A stretch of 64,000 nt of DNA from Effrenium voratum (taxonomy: Eukaryota > Sar > Dinophyceae > Suessiales > Symbiodiniaceae). Shown here one piece after another: positions 21,501-29,344 of the stretch (position 1 is its first letter; every line of letters begins with the position of its first letter). The notes below the pieces were generated by a model. The model made no database searches. It worked only from the letters and a program-made list of their open reading frames with translations, and was not told the origin of the DNA. The translations under genes were made by a program, and so were the position numbers. The stretch is from positions 652,328 through 716,327 of the forward strand of contig CAUJNA010003291.1 in assembly GCA_963377175.1 (NCBI GenBank). Direction: 5' to 3'.

Positions 21501-24500
21501 AAGATCCGAAGAGGCCCAAAAAGTTTGAAACGACCGTCACTGTAGCGCAAGATCGCTATAGGATTGAGGTAGAGCCCCTTAGCCAGGTAGAGGCCGAAGC
21601 CATGGAACGAGGCTCTGGATCTACCGCAGCCGGGGAGACAGGCGAGCTCTTTGGCCAGCCACTATTTCAAGCACAGCAGGAGAGGCTCGCAAGACCGAAG
21701 GTTGGGCGTCCCCGGAAACCGATGCCGGAGAGACCGACCCTTGAGCGAGGGTACGTGGTGGAGAACATGAACGAGGAGCAGGACGGTGGAGCCATTTTGG
21801 AAGCAACTGATCCTGAGAATGTCGCAACCGGTTACTTCGTTGAGCTGGAGATGGATATGCCGGAGAACCGGAAGCAGTGGAAGTTACTCCAGAACTCGCC
21901 GGAGGCGTTCTATGTGAAGAAGATCCGTGGAGCTGAGGTCAATGTGAACCAGCTCACTGAGCAGAAGAAGAAGGAGTTTGACGAAGCTAAGGAGGCAGAG
22001 ATTTCACAGTGGTTGCACAATGAGGCAGTGTGGAGAGCCTCAACGGAAGTGGATTCAGCCAGATGCATTCGCATGCGGTGGGTGCTGACTCTGAAGGAGA
22101 CTGGCAAAGCAAAGGCACGCATTGTGCTTCTGGGATATGAGGATCCAGATGCGCATACCGGGACGATCACATCGGCATCACCAACGATGAGCAGGAGAAC
22201 GAGACAGCTCCTGTTACAGTTCAAGGTGTGCCGCTCATGGAGAGCGTTGAAAGGAGACGTGAAGGCAGCGTTTCTGCAAGGCTCGGCTTCTGAGGCCGGA
22301 CGCAGTTTGTTTGCACGACCCTTACCTGAATTGTCTCGAGCTATGGGGTTAAAGGAAGGGGAGTGTGTGCAGATCATGAAGAGCTGTTATGGTCTGATAA
22401 CAGCACCGGCTTCATGGTACGCGGACGTGGCCGCCACTCTGGAGAAAGCCGGACTGGAAAGGTTGGTAACAGACCCCTGTTGCTGGAGGTTTTGCACGAG
22501 TGGTGTAGACTGTGTCAAGGAAACACAAGGACTTGTATGTGCTCATGTGGACGACTTCATCGTCATCGGCAATGAGCAGTGTGAAGCCTGGATGGACGCC
22601 ATGCACATCTTCCACGATCGCTATCAATGGAGTGACTGGGAGCATGGAACTTTCACTCATTGTGGTGTGGTGCTTCGGGAGAACGAGGACCTCTCAGTCA
22701 CGCTGGATCATTCCAAGTTCGTGGAGAGCTTGGAGCCGGCCATCTTTGAGGCCCGGGATGATGACTCTCCTGTAACGGAAAAGGAGCGCAGTCAACTCAG
22801 AGGACTTCTTGGTGCATTGCAATGGCGGTGCTACAATACGGCGCCACAGCATGCAGCAAGGCTGTCTTTGATTCAGTCAGAGGTCAACACAGCGACCATC
22901 GCGACTGTGAAGGCAATGAACAAGTTGCTACGTGAAGTGCAACAGCAGAGACAGATCTCTGTGAAGGTGAACGCGCTTCACTGCCCTGCTGAGGATGTGG
23001 AGTTTTATGGTTGGTGCGATGCGGCGGTTGGAAATCGCAAGGACTATGGCAGCACAGGCGGCTATGTGATTGCCGCTACCACTCCGGGCATGGACAAGGG
23101 CGAGAACTCGCCATTGACGATTGTGGCATGGAGGTCAGCCAGACTTCCTCGGGTGGCGAGATCCCCGCTGGGTGCTGAGTTGCAAGCCATGAGTGAATGT
23201 GAGGAAGAGCTGATGTTCACCCGGTATCAGTGGGGTGAGCTCTTAGGCATGGACATCCCTCCTGCAGAGATGACGAAGGCATTGCAGGCGGTGAAGGGCA
23301 CGCTGGTCACGGACGCCAAGAGTCTCTATGACGTGGTGAAGCGAGGTGACCTGAATTCGGCAGGCGCCGGACTGAAAGAGAAATACTCAACCCTAGAGTT
23401 TCTCTCATTGCTGGAGAGGCTGAAGACAGGCCGAACAGCTGTGAGATGGGTGCACAGTGATGCACAGCTAGCAGACGCCCTGACGAAGCCATTGGCCCAG
23501 GGCGGATCTTTGGACAAGGTGCTGTGTGAGCATCGCTGGAGTGTGGTGTTCGATCCGAACTACACTTCAGCGAAGAAACGCAAGGGCACGGAGTTTAAGC
23601 CAAAAAGATAGTGGCGTTGTGGTGTTTTCGCTGTTGGTTCTGTGTTGCATGTTGGCTAACACTCCGTGGCCACTTTGCTTCGAACCCTAGGGTACCCTTT
23701 GGCCAAATGGTCATTCGCATTTCATGGAAAAGGGCAGCTTGCAGAGCGTGCCCGGCATCGACTACAGCCAAGTCGAGTTGGAACCTTTTGGTGCCTCAAA
23801 AAACACGCCACAAGGGGTCGCCTCGCAAAATGATTGACAGACTTATCTTGGGGCATGGGGCGTTGGACCTCCACCCAGATATCACCCCAAAATGGACACA
23901 ATCTGGACCCTGATAATATTGAGGGTGTGATAACATGTCACACTACGCTGCTGGTCACGGCTTCGAGTTTTCGAGGCTGGCGATGCTGCAGGGCCAGCTG
24001 CAAGAGTCACAGGCGCGGGAGAAGCTGCTGGCTGAGGCTGGCTAAGGATGGCTGCCCGCTGCTCGTTTTTTCCTTGTTGCTTCTTTTGGTGGCTTTGAAG
24101 GAAACCAAAGCAGGCTAGTGAGTACCTCAATTCGTTTGAATGATTCGTCTAATTCGGATGAATATTAAGAAAATCAAGCAAAGATACATATCAAAGGGGT
24201 AACTCATGGAGAACAAAGAGAGAACCCATGTGCCATTGGACCTCTCCCACCTACAAATATTCTATGCGCCCATAGACTTTGGCTGTTTTTCCATGTGGCT
24301 CGTGTGGAACTTTTCGGGGTAGCTGCTAATGGCGTTCCAACGAGGCGGCGCTTCGCCGGGCTTTCTGTTGCAGACCCGGCCGTGACAGGCGGAAGGGCAA
24401 CGGCTGAGCGGCCAGCTGCAAACTCGGGCGGCGGGGAGTGCCAACGGTGGGAAGCTTCGGGCTATGTGAACGGTGCCATTCGGAGCCCCACCGCCACACA

Positions 24501-25261
24501 AGTCGCAATGCATCTTTGAATTCCGGTTGTTGTTGGTGTTTTTTTTTCTCCTTTTGTCCCCTTGTTTTTTTCGCTTTTTCAGGATACCCTTTGCAGATTG
24601 GCGCACGGAAAGCCGCCGTGTGGCTGTGGGTCAAGAATGGGGGTTACCCAAAATGGGTTGCCCTGGATGGAAGCAAAGACTACAGCCGCGGTTTGCCCCA
24701 GCTCTTCAATGTTGAGCCGCGCCCACCGTTGTGTTCGGTTTCGAGTCCCTACTCGCGGCCCCATTTGGCCCAGGCTGCAAGTCCTCAGCCAGCAGCTGCA
24801 CGACTCACAGGCGGGTCACTGGCGAAATCCTCTGGGGTCACTGCGCACACGTGAGGCGGCAGAGGCCAGGCGGCGCTCTGAGCATGCGGCTCAGGATCTG
24901 GCCGTGGTGGTCAAAACCAAGGGGGATCCCATTGTGGGGTAGGTGAATTCACCACCCATGTTAGAACCTATTTTAGTGGTTGGATTGGGATGTTCACTGG
25001 GGATACGGTTTGGATTTTGACCCATGGCCATGTGATGAAAGTGACATGGGTCTGTGTAAACATAGAGGTTTGGACACCCGAAAAATCGCGGGATGTAGGC
25101 TGCGTTCCTTTTGGCTCACCTTTAAACCAACACACGCACATCCTCGATGCAACTTGAGGGACTTCGGCGCCGTTGGCTCCGAGCTGGGTCTCGCAGCAGT
25201 TTTGGCCCGTGCGCAAGCGGCCCGTCGGCTGCGATCACGTTCTGAACCCGAAGTACCCTAA
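8691..25261 (+). CDS. Long coiled-coil protein gene with amplified exons
   Basis: Many short exons share a heptad-like style: LDAEARLQGQAHTLETE (8691), AQKEELVIQLEDYAGRPLK (~9636), RLRSMTQRLADAEA (~10035), LRLQSLQQRLADAEA (~11279, ~12650, ~14125), LRLHHLQQRLADAEARFRR (~15510), RLAMLQGQLQESQAREKLL (~23973), RLQVLSQQLHDSQA (~24773) and AAEARRRSEHAAQDLA (~24854). The last exon from ~25159 reads VGSELGLAAVLARAQAARRL and ends TAA at ~25259-25261. Within the 10-15.6 kb array, AAQQQLTQQR and SESQLKESQAR are also repeated. I infer one long structural coiled-coil protein whose exons are being multiplied. The copia element at 15736 sits in an intron. Exon joins and the start are not resolved, and some copies may be dead. 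Confidence 0.5.
8754..8813 (+). repeat. AC dinucleotide microsatellite
   Basis: About 25 AC units are followed by ACCAACACACC and then alternating TA-rich sequence to about 8890. Likely intronic. Confidence 0.95.
9389..9488. other. Assembly gap (100 N)
   Basis: Exactly 100 N, flanked on the left by GTGC repeats and on the right by a GT microsatellite (9489-9554). The round length suggests a gap of unknown true size that failed to close across simple repeats. Confidence 0.98.
10035..15560 (+). repeat. Intragenic tandem array, 1.3-1.5 kb units
   Basis: Landmarks recur in order. ACAATGGAGGAATATGCCAT is at 10601, 12013, 13422 and 14895. TGTTGTACAGACGC is at 11471, 12744 and 14219. GACGCTGAGGCG is at about 10069, 11313, 12684, 14159 and 15544. 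Periods are 1273-1475 bp; length differences come from a deletion in the second unit and varying numbers of a 9-bp repeat. Units are very similar apart from diverged first and last copies. Each carries the coil exon QQRLADAEA and two other coil-like pieces. Long frames open on both strands within the units (for example 14505-15098 on + and 14366-15193 on -) are not supported as genes. Confidence 0.85.
11346..11434 (+). repeat. 9-bp minisatellite CCATCCAAG
   Basis: About ten units of CCATCCAAG lie in the first full unit of the tandem array; later units have about three. This accounts for part of the length difference between units. Confidence 0.9.
15731..15735. repeat. Target-site duplication, 5' side (CTTTT)
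   Basis: CTTTT directly precedes the 5' LTR and recurs at 23785-23789 directly after the 3' LTR. Five bases is the usual copia duplication. A C before each could extend it to six, shifting the LTR end by one base. Confidence 0.8.
15736..15902 (+). repeat. 5' LTR (167 bp)
   Basis: It begins TGTGGTGTTTTCGCTG and ends GTCGAGTTGGAAC, matching 23618-23784 base for base as read by eye. The LTR is short and lacks the usual terminal CA. No clear TATA box is seen. Confidence 0.9.
15842..16006 (+). CDS. Leader ORF spanning LTR and 5' leader
   Basis: A 54-residue frame starts MEKGSLQSVPGIDYSQVELE inside the LTR, crosses the primer site and stops at TGA 16004-16006. The stop overlaps the gag ATG at 16003 as ATGA. 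Its sequence resembles ordinary protein rather than random translation. It could be a translated upstream ORF that controls gag, a captured host fragment, or chance; nothing shows it is expressed. Confidence 0.35.
   Translation: MEKGSLQSVPGIDYSQVELELVAEPVGSIRNFEKVLKTEEEKTPVTSEGGHNPE
15903..15915 (+). promoter_or_regulatory. Primer binding site
   Basis: TGGTAGCGGAGCC lies immediately after the 5' LTR. Copia elements of plants and protists commonly use TGGTATCAGAGC, complementary to the 3' end of initiator methionine tRNA. The match is close but not exact, so the tRNA identity is inferred. Confidence 0.65.
16003..19560 (+). CDS. Gag-protease-methyltransferase-like part of copia polyprotein
   Basis: The ATG at 16003 opens a frame that runs to 19950, but real coding stops at the inversion break near 19560. 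Residues 1-130 are Gag-like (PGWDGEQSGWYDFVRRTRLF). A Trp/Asp-rich region follows. A CCHC zinc knuckle, CFICGDKQHEFRNC, lies at residues 525-538. The aspartic protease motif LDSGATE has its catalytic Asp at 607. From about residue 1045 (nt 19135) an acidic stretch leads to a segment with EVCCPETSRLTETF and WFSLPCGPYSPIQ (Cys 1148), which resembles SAM-dependent methyltransferase motifs I and IV. Between about 18450 and 19110 this frame reads poorly while frame 2 reads well, so a compensating pair of frame changes is likely there. Confidence 0.8.
18476..19117 (+). CDS. Displaced polyprotein segment in +1 frame
   Basis: From ATG 18476 to TGA 19115-19117 this frame reads FVKVDAEDSQKVMDQ, a Lys/Ala-rich stretch, then CQGPPCHGHHREMK and KVCSDCRLRILYAPAYG, then a charged helix (INEMTSKEKL, SLEDRLQKIREKKTK). 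The Cys/His pattern suggests a zinc-ribbon-like unit. The overlapping gag-frame translation here is low-complexity Ser/Arg/Gly, typical of a shadow. I infer this is the true polyprotein, put out of frame by single-base changes at both ends. A separate overlapping ORF reached by frameshifting is the alternative. Confidence 0.6.
   Translation: MSETSDAGFVKVDAEDSQKVMDQKPKAKSKAKGKSTASKARVPTPEKYDLSRATGPDPRDPRCQGPPCHGHHREMKEGKGSLSGRNGHGLWKVCSDCRLRILYAPAYGAHGHYRQAGPLPVDTQTVVEEEIATINEMTSKEKLNPKSVALRGAEKSLEDRLQKIREKKTKVVAQDRPGVVITTDSKKAVKRNNQESPETLEGKSVGSVGYPTE
19561..20040 (-). other. 480-bp internal inversion of copia pol
   Basis: On the + strand coding sense ends at HGLIM (to 19560) and resumes at LDRLHRRTGHPSNRAL (from 20041). 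Between them the protein-like frame is on the - strand: IAWEWPRLNGGWTLPEVRAF, ARLDGCMAGVKAE, KPWTIKTTS, CGDHDHVECLGHG and, at its end, TKDELKKFSR. Flipping this segment makes the methyltransferase-like domain continue from the + strand motifs and places LKKFSR directly before the integrase zinc finger, apart from a single-base uncertainty at a break. The - strand frame here runs 19435-20190 but only this part is meaningful. Confidence 0.8.
20041..21075 (+). CDS. Copia integrase, frameshifted
   Basis: Up to 20360 frame 3 gives the zinc-binding unit (HRRTGHPS, then YQCPDCQEM) and the start of the core, IVLDGAEIKYGD and VIIILDEASKY with the first catalytic Asp. Near 20350 the frame changes and from ~20356 frame 1 gives HYGLPSKIRLDPEGSYRSN (second Asp) and HEQIGEVESLIRKLK (Glu), 35 residues between the last two, matching DD35E. 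The C-terminal part (PGDLVYYKRVKPPADSP, NVVWIVTGARLKRC) ends at TAG 21073-21075. Frame 1 reads on protein-like to another TAG at ~21262. Confidence 0.85.
21113..23611 (+). CDS. Copia reverse transcriptase and RNase H
   Basis: Useful sequence in this 832-residue frame starts near 21265, after the integrase-side stops. Reverse transcriptase motifs follow in order: IRMRWVLTLKE, KARIVLLGYEDPD, LKGDVKAAFLQG, SCYGLITAPASWY and CAHVDDFIVIG, the DD pair at 22550-22555 being the polymerase catalytic site (a variant of copia YVDD). The RNase H region has FYGWCDAAVGN, YGSTGGYVIA, WRSARLPRVARSP and GAELQAMSECEE, equivalent to the copia D, S-T/S-G-Y and E-A-E motifs. It ends TAG at 23609-23611, seven bases before the 3' LTR; the bases AAAAAGATAGTGG there may be the polypurine tract. 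No stop lies within RT or RNase H, so this part looks intact. Confidence 0.92.
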   Translation: MWILRLPRGRFTACCRVLRAASMIASTTACFLRILRCRFAKQQHLERRRSRTPSRQVGVASGVDSEEEDLYKSRKRGLAVPRTDAETRPLPSASAPKTPIRGPAEPSEVSQDEGAHPRGRLQQEQNQEAKDPKRPKKFETTVTVAQDRYRIEVEPLSQVEAEAMERGSGSTAAGETGELFGQPLFQAQQERLARPKVGRPRKPMPERPTLERGYVVENMNEEQDGGAILEATDPENVATGYFVELEMDMPENRKQWKLLQNSPEAFYVKKIRGAEVNVNQLTEQKKKEFDEAKEAEISQWLHNEAVWRASTEVDSARCIRMRWVLTLKETGKAKARIVLLGYEDPDAHTGTITSASPTMSRRTRQLLLQFKVCRSWRALKGDVKAAFLQGSASEAGRSLFARPLPELSRAMGLKEGECVQIMKSCYGLITAPASWYADVAATLEKAGLERLVTDPCCWRFCTSGVDCVKETQGLVCAHVDDFIVIGNEQCEAWMDAMHIFHDRYQWSDWEHGTFTHCGVVLRENEDLSVTLDHSKFVESLEPAIFEARDDDSPVTEKERSQLRGLLGALQWRCYNTAPQHAARLSLIQSEVNTATIATVKAMNKLLREVQQQRQISVKVNALHCPAEDVEFYGWCDAAVGNRKDYGSTGGYVIAATTPGMDKGENSPLTIVAWRSARLPRVARSPLGAELQAMSECEEELMFTRYQWGELLGMDIPPAEMTKALQAVKGTLVTDAKSLYDVVKRGDLNSAGAGLKEKYSTLEFLSLLERLKTGRTAVRWVHSDAQLADALTKPLAQGGSLDKVLCEHRWSVVFDPNYTSAKKRKGTEFKPKR
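23618..23784 (+). repeat. 3' LTR (167 bp)
   Basis: Identical by eye to 15736-15902. It is followed by CTTTT (23785-23789), matching the 5' target duplication. Confidence 0.9.
24898..25033 (+). mobile_element. Introner-like element family I, copy e
   Basis: The ends are TGGCCGTGGTGGTCAAAACC and TTTTGACCCATGGCCATG. The core ATCCCATTGTGGGGTAGGTG and GGGATGTTCACTGG matches other copies. It begins within a few bases of the coil exon ending HAAQ at 24894, so the element supplies the 5' part of the intron. A partial relative of the left end is also visible at 24618-24660. Confidence 0.7.
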
Positions 25262-25613
25262 TCTGAGACCTGGCATTAATTGCGCTGAGCAAGCCAACTG
25301 ACCTGACTTAGATGCGCTCACTTCGATTTGTAGCGTGCTAGGGTACCAGATTCTGGGATGGTGAACGTGTTGCGGTTTCAGTTGCTATCCTTGCGCGCAA
25401 CAGTTTGTAACGGGCAGATTTAAAGCATGGTGTCAAAAGACGGCATGAAACAGAAGCACGCAGAAACCAAGGACCATTTGGGGGGGGTTCTCCAAATCCC
25501 CCTATAAAAATTCGCTTTTAAAGGGAAGCCCAAAGGATAGGTCCGATCTTTGGGGTCCCCATGTTGTGAAACACCCCAGCCAGCCTCCCGTTTGTTCGAC
25601 TCGAGTTGTCCGG

Positions 25614-27333
25614 ATGCCGAACGCCGAGCTCTCCAGCCGGAGATGCGAGCTGTGCGATCGCGTGGGTGCGCTGCTGCAGTGCGGCAGCTGCAAGCAGGCA
25701 GCGAAGCAGAATCCGCGACTAAACCGCGCGATCGGTGCGAGGGATGCACATGGCTGTGGGTCAAGACCAGTGGTACCATTTTGGGGCAGGTGCACCGCCA
25801 ATATTAGTCTATTTTAGTGGGGATGGGGATGTTCACTAGGAATACGGGGTTTTGACCCATGGCCACATAGGTGTCCTTTGATCGGTTAGTGTGCTCAAAA
25901 TAGACGGGGTCCATTGGTTTAGATGGGTTTTATGCCCCATTTACCAGGGAGACCCATCTATTTTTCCAAAAGGACACCTGTGGGGAAATGAGAAATGGAA
26001 TGAGACCATGAAGAATCCCATGCAACTGCTGGCTTCAATTGTTCGGGAATTCATTCCGACTCATTCCCTACCTATCGTACTGATCCAGTTGGCATGTTGG
26101 CTTCCAGATGTTTTCATCATTTCAAGGGCGCAAACCGTTTGAAGCAGGATTCTGTTTTTCATCACCCGGAGATAGACTTCTACGAACACCCACTGCATTT
26201 CAGGCTGCCACCTGGGTTTTGAGTGTACCTTGCTAATCTAAAAATGCAACCCTGGTTTGAAACTGCTGCCAGTGATCAGACTGATAGAAGAAACTGTCCA
26301 TCGAGCTATCATTTTGTAGTCTTTGTTTATTCCAGAAAAGATGTTTGCCGGAGGAGTTAACCTCCTCCAAATGCTCAGGGGTCATGTGAGTGTCCTTTTG
26401 TACCCCAGCCTGTTTTGAGTTGGACGTTGGGAATTTGAGTTGAAACTCGCCCGAGTGGCTTGGTGAGCAGAGCCGGGAAGGTTTGTTTTGGCGGGACAAA
26501 AATGCAGCCACTGGCAAACCCTGATGGCATGCAGCAAGGGGCAATGAATCGAAGGAAGTGCAAGCAGCTTAAAGATGCACAGCTTTGTGTGCAGTCAAGG
26601 GCTTCGATTCCAGGTAGCCTACTGCAACTTCACCTGTCAGAAGGAGGCCTGGAAGGCTCACAAGAAGGTTTGCGGCAAGGCGGCGGAGATCAAGGAAGCC
26701 GCGGACCCCAGCCCCGCACCTGAGCCGAGTTGGTCGCCCACTTCGGTCCCGCCACGGGCGCTGCCCAGACCCAAAGTCGTCCGCTCGTCCGCGGCCCCGG
26801 CGAAGTTTGAAGACTTCTTCGACCGCAGCGACCTCGACCCGGGCCTGGCGCCGCTGGGGACCTTCAAGGCCAAGAACAGCGACAGGCTGAACTACAGCAG
26901 GTGGGACAACGTCGACAGCGACGACGACAAGCCGAAGAAACCCGTGGCCCCGACGAGAACACCAATGTATGGCCAACCCATGGGTATGCAGCCTGCTCGG
27001 GCGAACGCCGAGCCTGCTCGAGTGACGTCGTCCCAGAGACCCGGCGGTGCAGTGGTGCATGCGTTCCTCATTTTGCATGTGTGTTACTAGTTGCCTCCCT
27101 CCTATAGTGACAAACACGGCACGTCGGCGCGTCTTTTTCGAGAAAATAACTTTTGCAGGGTTGTTTGAAAGGTAACTCCAAGGAAAACCACTCAATTTGT
27201 GGGTTTCCCCCTATTTTGCGAGAATGTTGCAACTGCAAGGAGACATCTGGCCAAAAGCTCCCTGGACGAGGCGGAGCGGTATTTGCATGAGGTCGCCGGG
27301 GAGGTCCTGAACCAGGCCAGGGTTGATGAATAG
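25614..27333 (+). CDS. MYND-type zinc finger protein, 3 exons
   Basis: Exons 25614-25697, 26614-27035 and 27240-27333 total 600 bases, exactly 199 codons plus TAG, which supports the joins. The N-terminus holds a MYND finger split by intron 1: CELCDRVGALLQCGSCKQ before it and VAYCNFTCQKEAWKAHKKVC after, giving the full Cys/His set (C-x2-C, C-x2-C, C-x3-C, H-x3-C). A Pro/Ala/Ser-rich linker, FEDFFDRSDLDPGLAPLG, an acidic DNVDSDDDKPKK patch and a helical tail LDEAERYLHEVAGEVL follow. MYND fingers bind proline-rich partner peptides; no enzymatic domain is seen. Intron 1 (914 bases) has a GC donor and contains an introner-like element; intron 2 has a GA donor if placed at AG. Confidence 0.85.
25748..25868 (+). 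mobile_element. Introner-like element family I, copy d
   Basis: The ends are ACATGGCTGTGGGTCAAGACC and TTTTGACCCATGGCCACAT, inverted over about 17 bases. The core has GGTGCACCGCC, TAGTCTATTTTAGTGGGG and GGGATGTTCACTA. It lies 50 bases into intron 1 of the MYND gene. Confidence 0.75.
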
Positions 27334-27576
27334 GAAGCACCCACGTTAGAGAGACACCCTTCATCTTTTTGAGGGATCCGAAACCTCAAGATACTCCCTG
27401 GGAGTTTTTAATGTAGGAAACCGGTCATCTAGAAAACGGTTTGGATTTGCAAGTTTTGCCCATTTCACCTTTTATCACCTTTTCCAAGCCCCCTGTTGGT
27501 CCTTTTTTTGTCATCTTTTTAGTCCTCTTTCGGTACCTCCAAACCCCACCCCGGGAAATTCCGGGAATTCCGCACG

Positions 27577-29073
27577 ATGGCCCAGGCGGGCTTCATGGGC
27601 CACGGCAGTGTCTGGGAGCTGGGCCCCGCCGCGGAGAAGATCGCGCGAAAGTGTCTGCGGATCCTGGACGCCAAGGTGCTGACCCTCGGCGGCCATTTGT
27701 TTCTTCTTTTTCTTTTTTTTCCGGTTCTCCTAAACTTGGTGGTTGTCCTTTATATGGTTGGTTTGGTGGTTGGCTCATTATTTTCTAGGGGTTGATTCCC
27801 CATTATTTTCAACCATCGTTCTTTTCAAGAACCAGCTGTCGGTTTGGTTGGTTTGGTTGGCTCAAGAAAATATCTATATCTGTACATATATGCTAGGTCC
27901 CCCAGCTAGGTGCCCTTTTACCCTTTCTTTTTCGGGGGAGGGTTCCCCTAGTAAAACAGACTACAGAAAAAAGTTGGTACCCTTATTCTAAGCTCTCTAC
28001 TGGAGGACCTAGCTTTGGTAGGCGACCGCATCGATGGAATGGAAGAGGGACACCTGAAAAAACTTTCGCGAACGGTGCGATAGGTAGGGAATGACCCAGT
28101 TTGGGAATGAACCCAGGGGTCCCCTGAAAGGAAACCACAAGGAGGGTTTAAAAGGGTCATTCCCTCACTCCCCACCGAGCACCAGCAAGAAAATGTTGGT
28201 GGACATACTCATACCCAGCTGGAAACAGGCCCTGAACCGAGTAAACGTGGTTCAGCTGTTTTATTCTGCAACATGTTTGCGGGAGCTTGCCAAAGGAAGG
28301 TGATGGTCTTGACAAGTTGCCAAGGCCATTCTTGGACGATGTGCTGGCAAAGTTCCTGCACGGCTCTGCCAGCTACTTCCTGAGGCGCGCCATGAGCGCA
28401 AGGGACACGGAGAAACGAACCAGCGCCTCGGATGCCAAAGCCATGCTCCTGGAGGTGTACCGGGATCCTGTGCTTGTGGAGGACCGGCATGGGTTAAACA
28501 TATGCATGGCTCAATGATGTACGGGACATCCCTTATGCCCGAAAGGCTGATGTTTGGGCAGTTCTAAAAAGGGATCCAGGGATCCCATAGGATGGCCATA
28601 ACAGGAATACTGTGGATGGACGAAATCCTGCACCACCTAATGATGACTCCCCTGTAAATACCAACCAAGAATGGTTCCTGTGGATTCACAGTGGCGCAGG
28701 ATTTCGTCCACAGTAGAGCCAAGGGATCCCAAAATCGCCTCGAGAGGACTATCGCGTGAACGCTCGCGAGTTCCTGGCGGCGTTGTTTTACGAAGAAGGC
28801 CAACCAAGCAAGGCGAAGCAAGTGGAACTGGGGGAGGCACTGGACGCAGGCGGGGCTTCGCGTTGGAAGGAAGCAAGGTGCGCACGCTGGACGAAACTTG
28901 GGCAAGGTGTTCTTCCATTTGCTCAAGAATGTGTTCTATTTTCTTTTGTTGGTTTTCAAGGGAATTTGTCACTACTAATAAATATTTGATTGTTTTCAGG
29001 GGGCTTAAGCAAATCGAAGTTTTTGATAAACCCGGCGTCGAACTGATTCCCTCGCAAGAAGAGCAGACAAGTT
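27577..29073 (+). CDS. Unrecognised multi-exon gene
   Basis: ATG 27577 starts MAQAGFMGHGSVWELGPAAE with ARKCLRILDAKVLTLG to 27688 (GC donor), joining in frame to exon 28022 (GDRIDGMEEGHLKK). The next exon, ~28315-28481, reads LPRPFLDDVLAKFLHGSASY and SASDAKAMLLEVYRDPVLVE and joins through a GA donor to 28747 (DYRVNAREFLAALFYEEGQ, KAKQVELGEALDA). A later frame, ALEGSKVRTLDETWAR (~28860-28906), joins by a GT-AG intron to 28991 (GLKQIEVFDKPGVELIPSQE), ending TGA at 29071-29073. Between ~28850 and 28860 the frame shifts by one, so a base error or a missed intron is possible. The protein looks helical and soluble; the family is not recognised. Confidence 0.5.
27892..28013. mobile_element. Introner-like element family II, copy 2
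   Basis: The ends are GCTAGGTCCCCCAG and CTGGAGGACCTAGC. The body matches 8518-8640. It ends eight bases before the acceptor AG of the exon at 28022, so it forms the 3' end of that intron. Confidence 0.75.
28084..28189. mobile_element. AGGGAATGACCC element, copy 2
   Basis: Clean inverted ends AGGGAATGACCC and GGGTCATTCCCT enclose about 85 bases; GAGCACCAGCAAG follows on the right as in the copy at 3580-3666. It lies in an intron of the 27577-29073 gene. Confidence 0.6.
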
Positions 29074-29344
29074 GAACCCCTCGGAAGCTCCGCGCCAGAC
29101 TTCAAACCGTGGGATCTAATTGAGTATGCTCAGACTCACTCGTCAATGTATTGACTCTTACCTGAAGGCCTTTGTTCAGTGGCCCCCTTTTTCTTTTTTT
29201 TGGTGGCTGCCCCACTAACATGGTCTTCCCAAAAAAGGCTTCCCTTTGTTTTCAGGGTCACTGAACAACTGAGAGGCCCTCATCCAAACATGTGGTTTTG
29301 CTGGGGAAGCACTTACTAGTAAATGCATAGACCATCATCTAAAT

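Larger units (their letters stand above)
15736..23784 (+). mobile_element. Ty1/copia LTR retrotransposon, full length but defective
   Basis: It has two 167-bp LTRs that I read as identical, a 5-bp target duplication, a tRNA-type primer site right after the 5' LTR, and the copia gene order gag, protease, integrase, reverse transcriptase, RNase H. Between protease and integrase there is an extra basic and zinc-binding segment and a methyltransferase-like segment. The polyprotein is broken: the frame changes near 18450 and 19110, a 480-bp inversion lies at 19561-20040, there is a frameshift near 20350, and stops at 21073 and 21262. It sits in an intron of the coiled-coil gene, same strand. Identical LTRs imply recent insertion, so the lesions probably predate it or are assembly errors. 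Confidence 0.9.

Noticed and set aside
27857..27866. Ten-base match (TTGGCTCAAG) to the end of the dinoflagellate spliced leader
   Set aside because: The rest of the leader is absent and the match lies in TTTGG-rich low-complexity sequence; a similar match at ~47975 is inside a coding frame. Not enough to call a retroposed cDNA.
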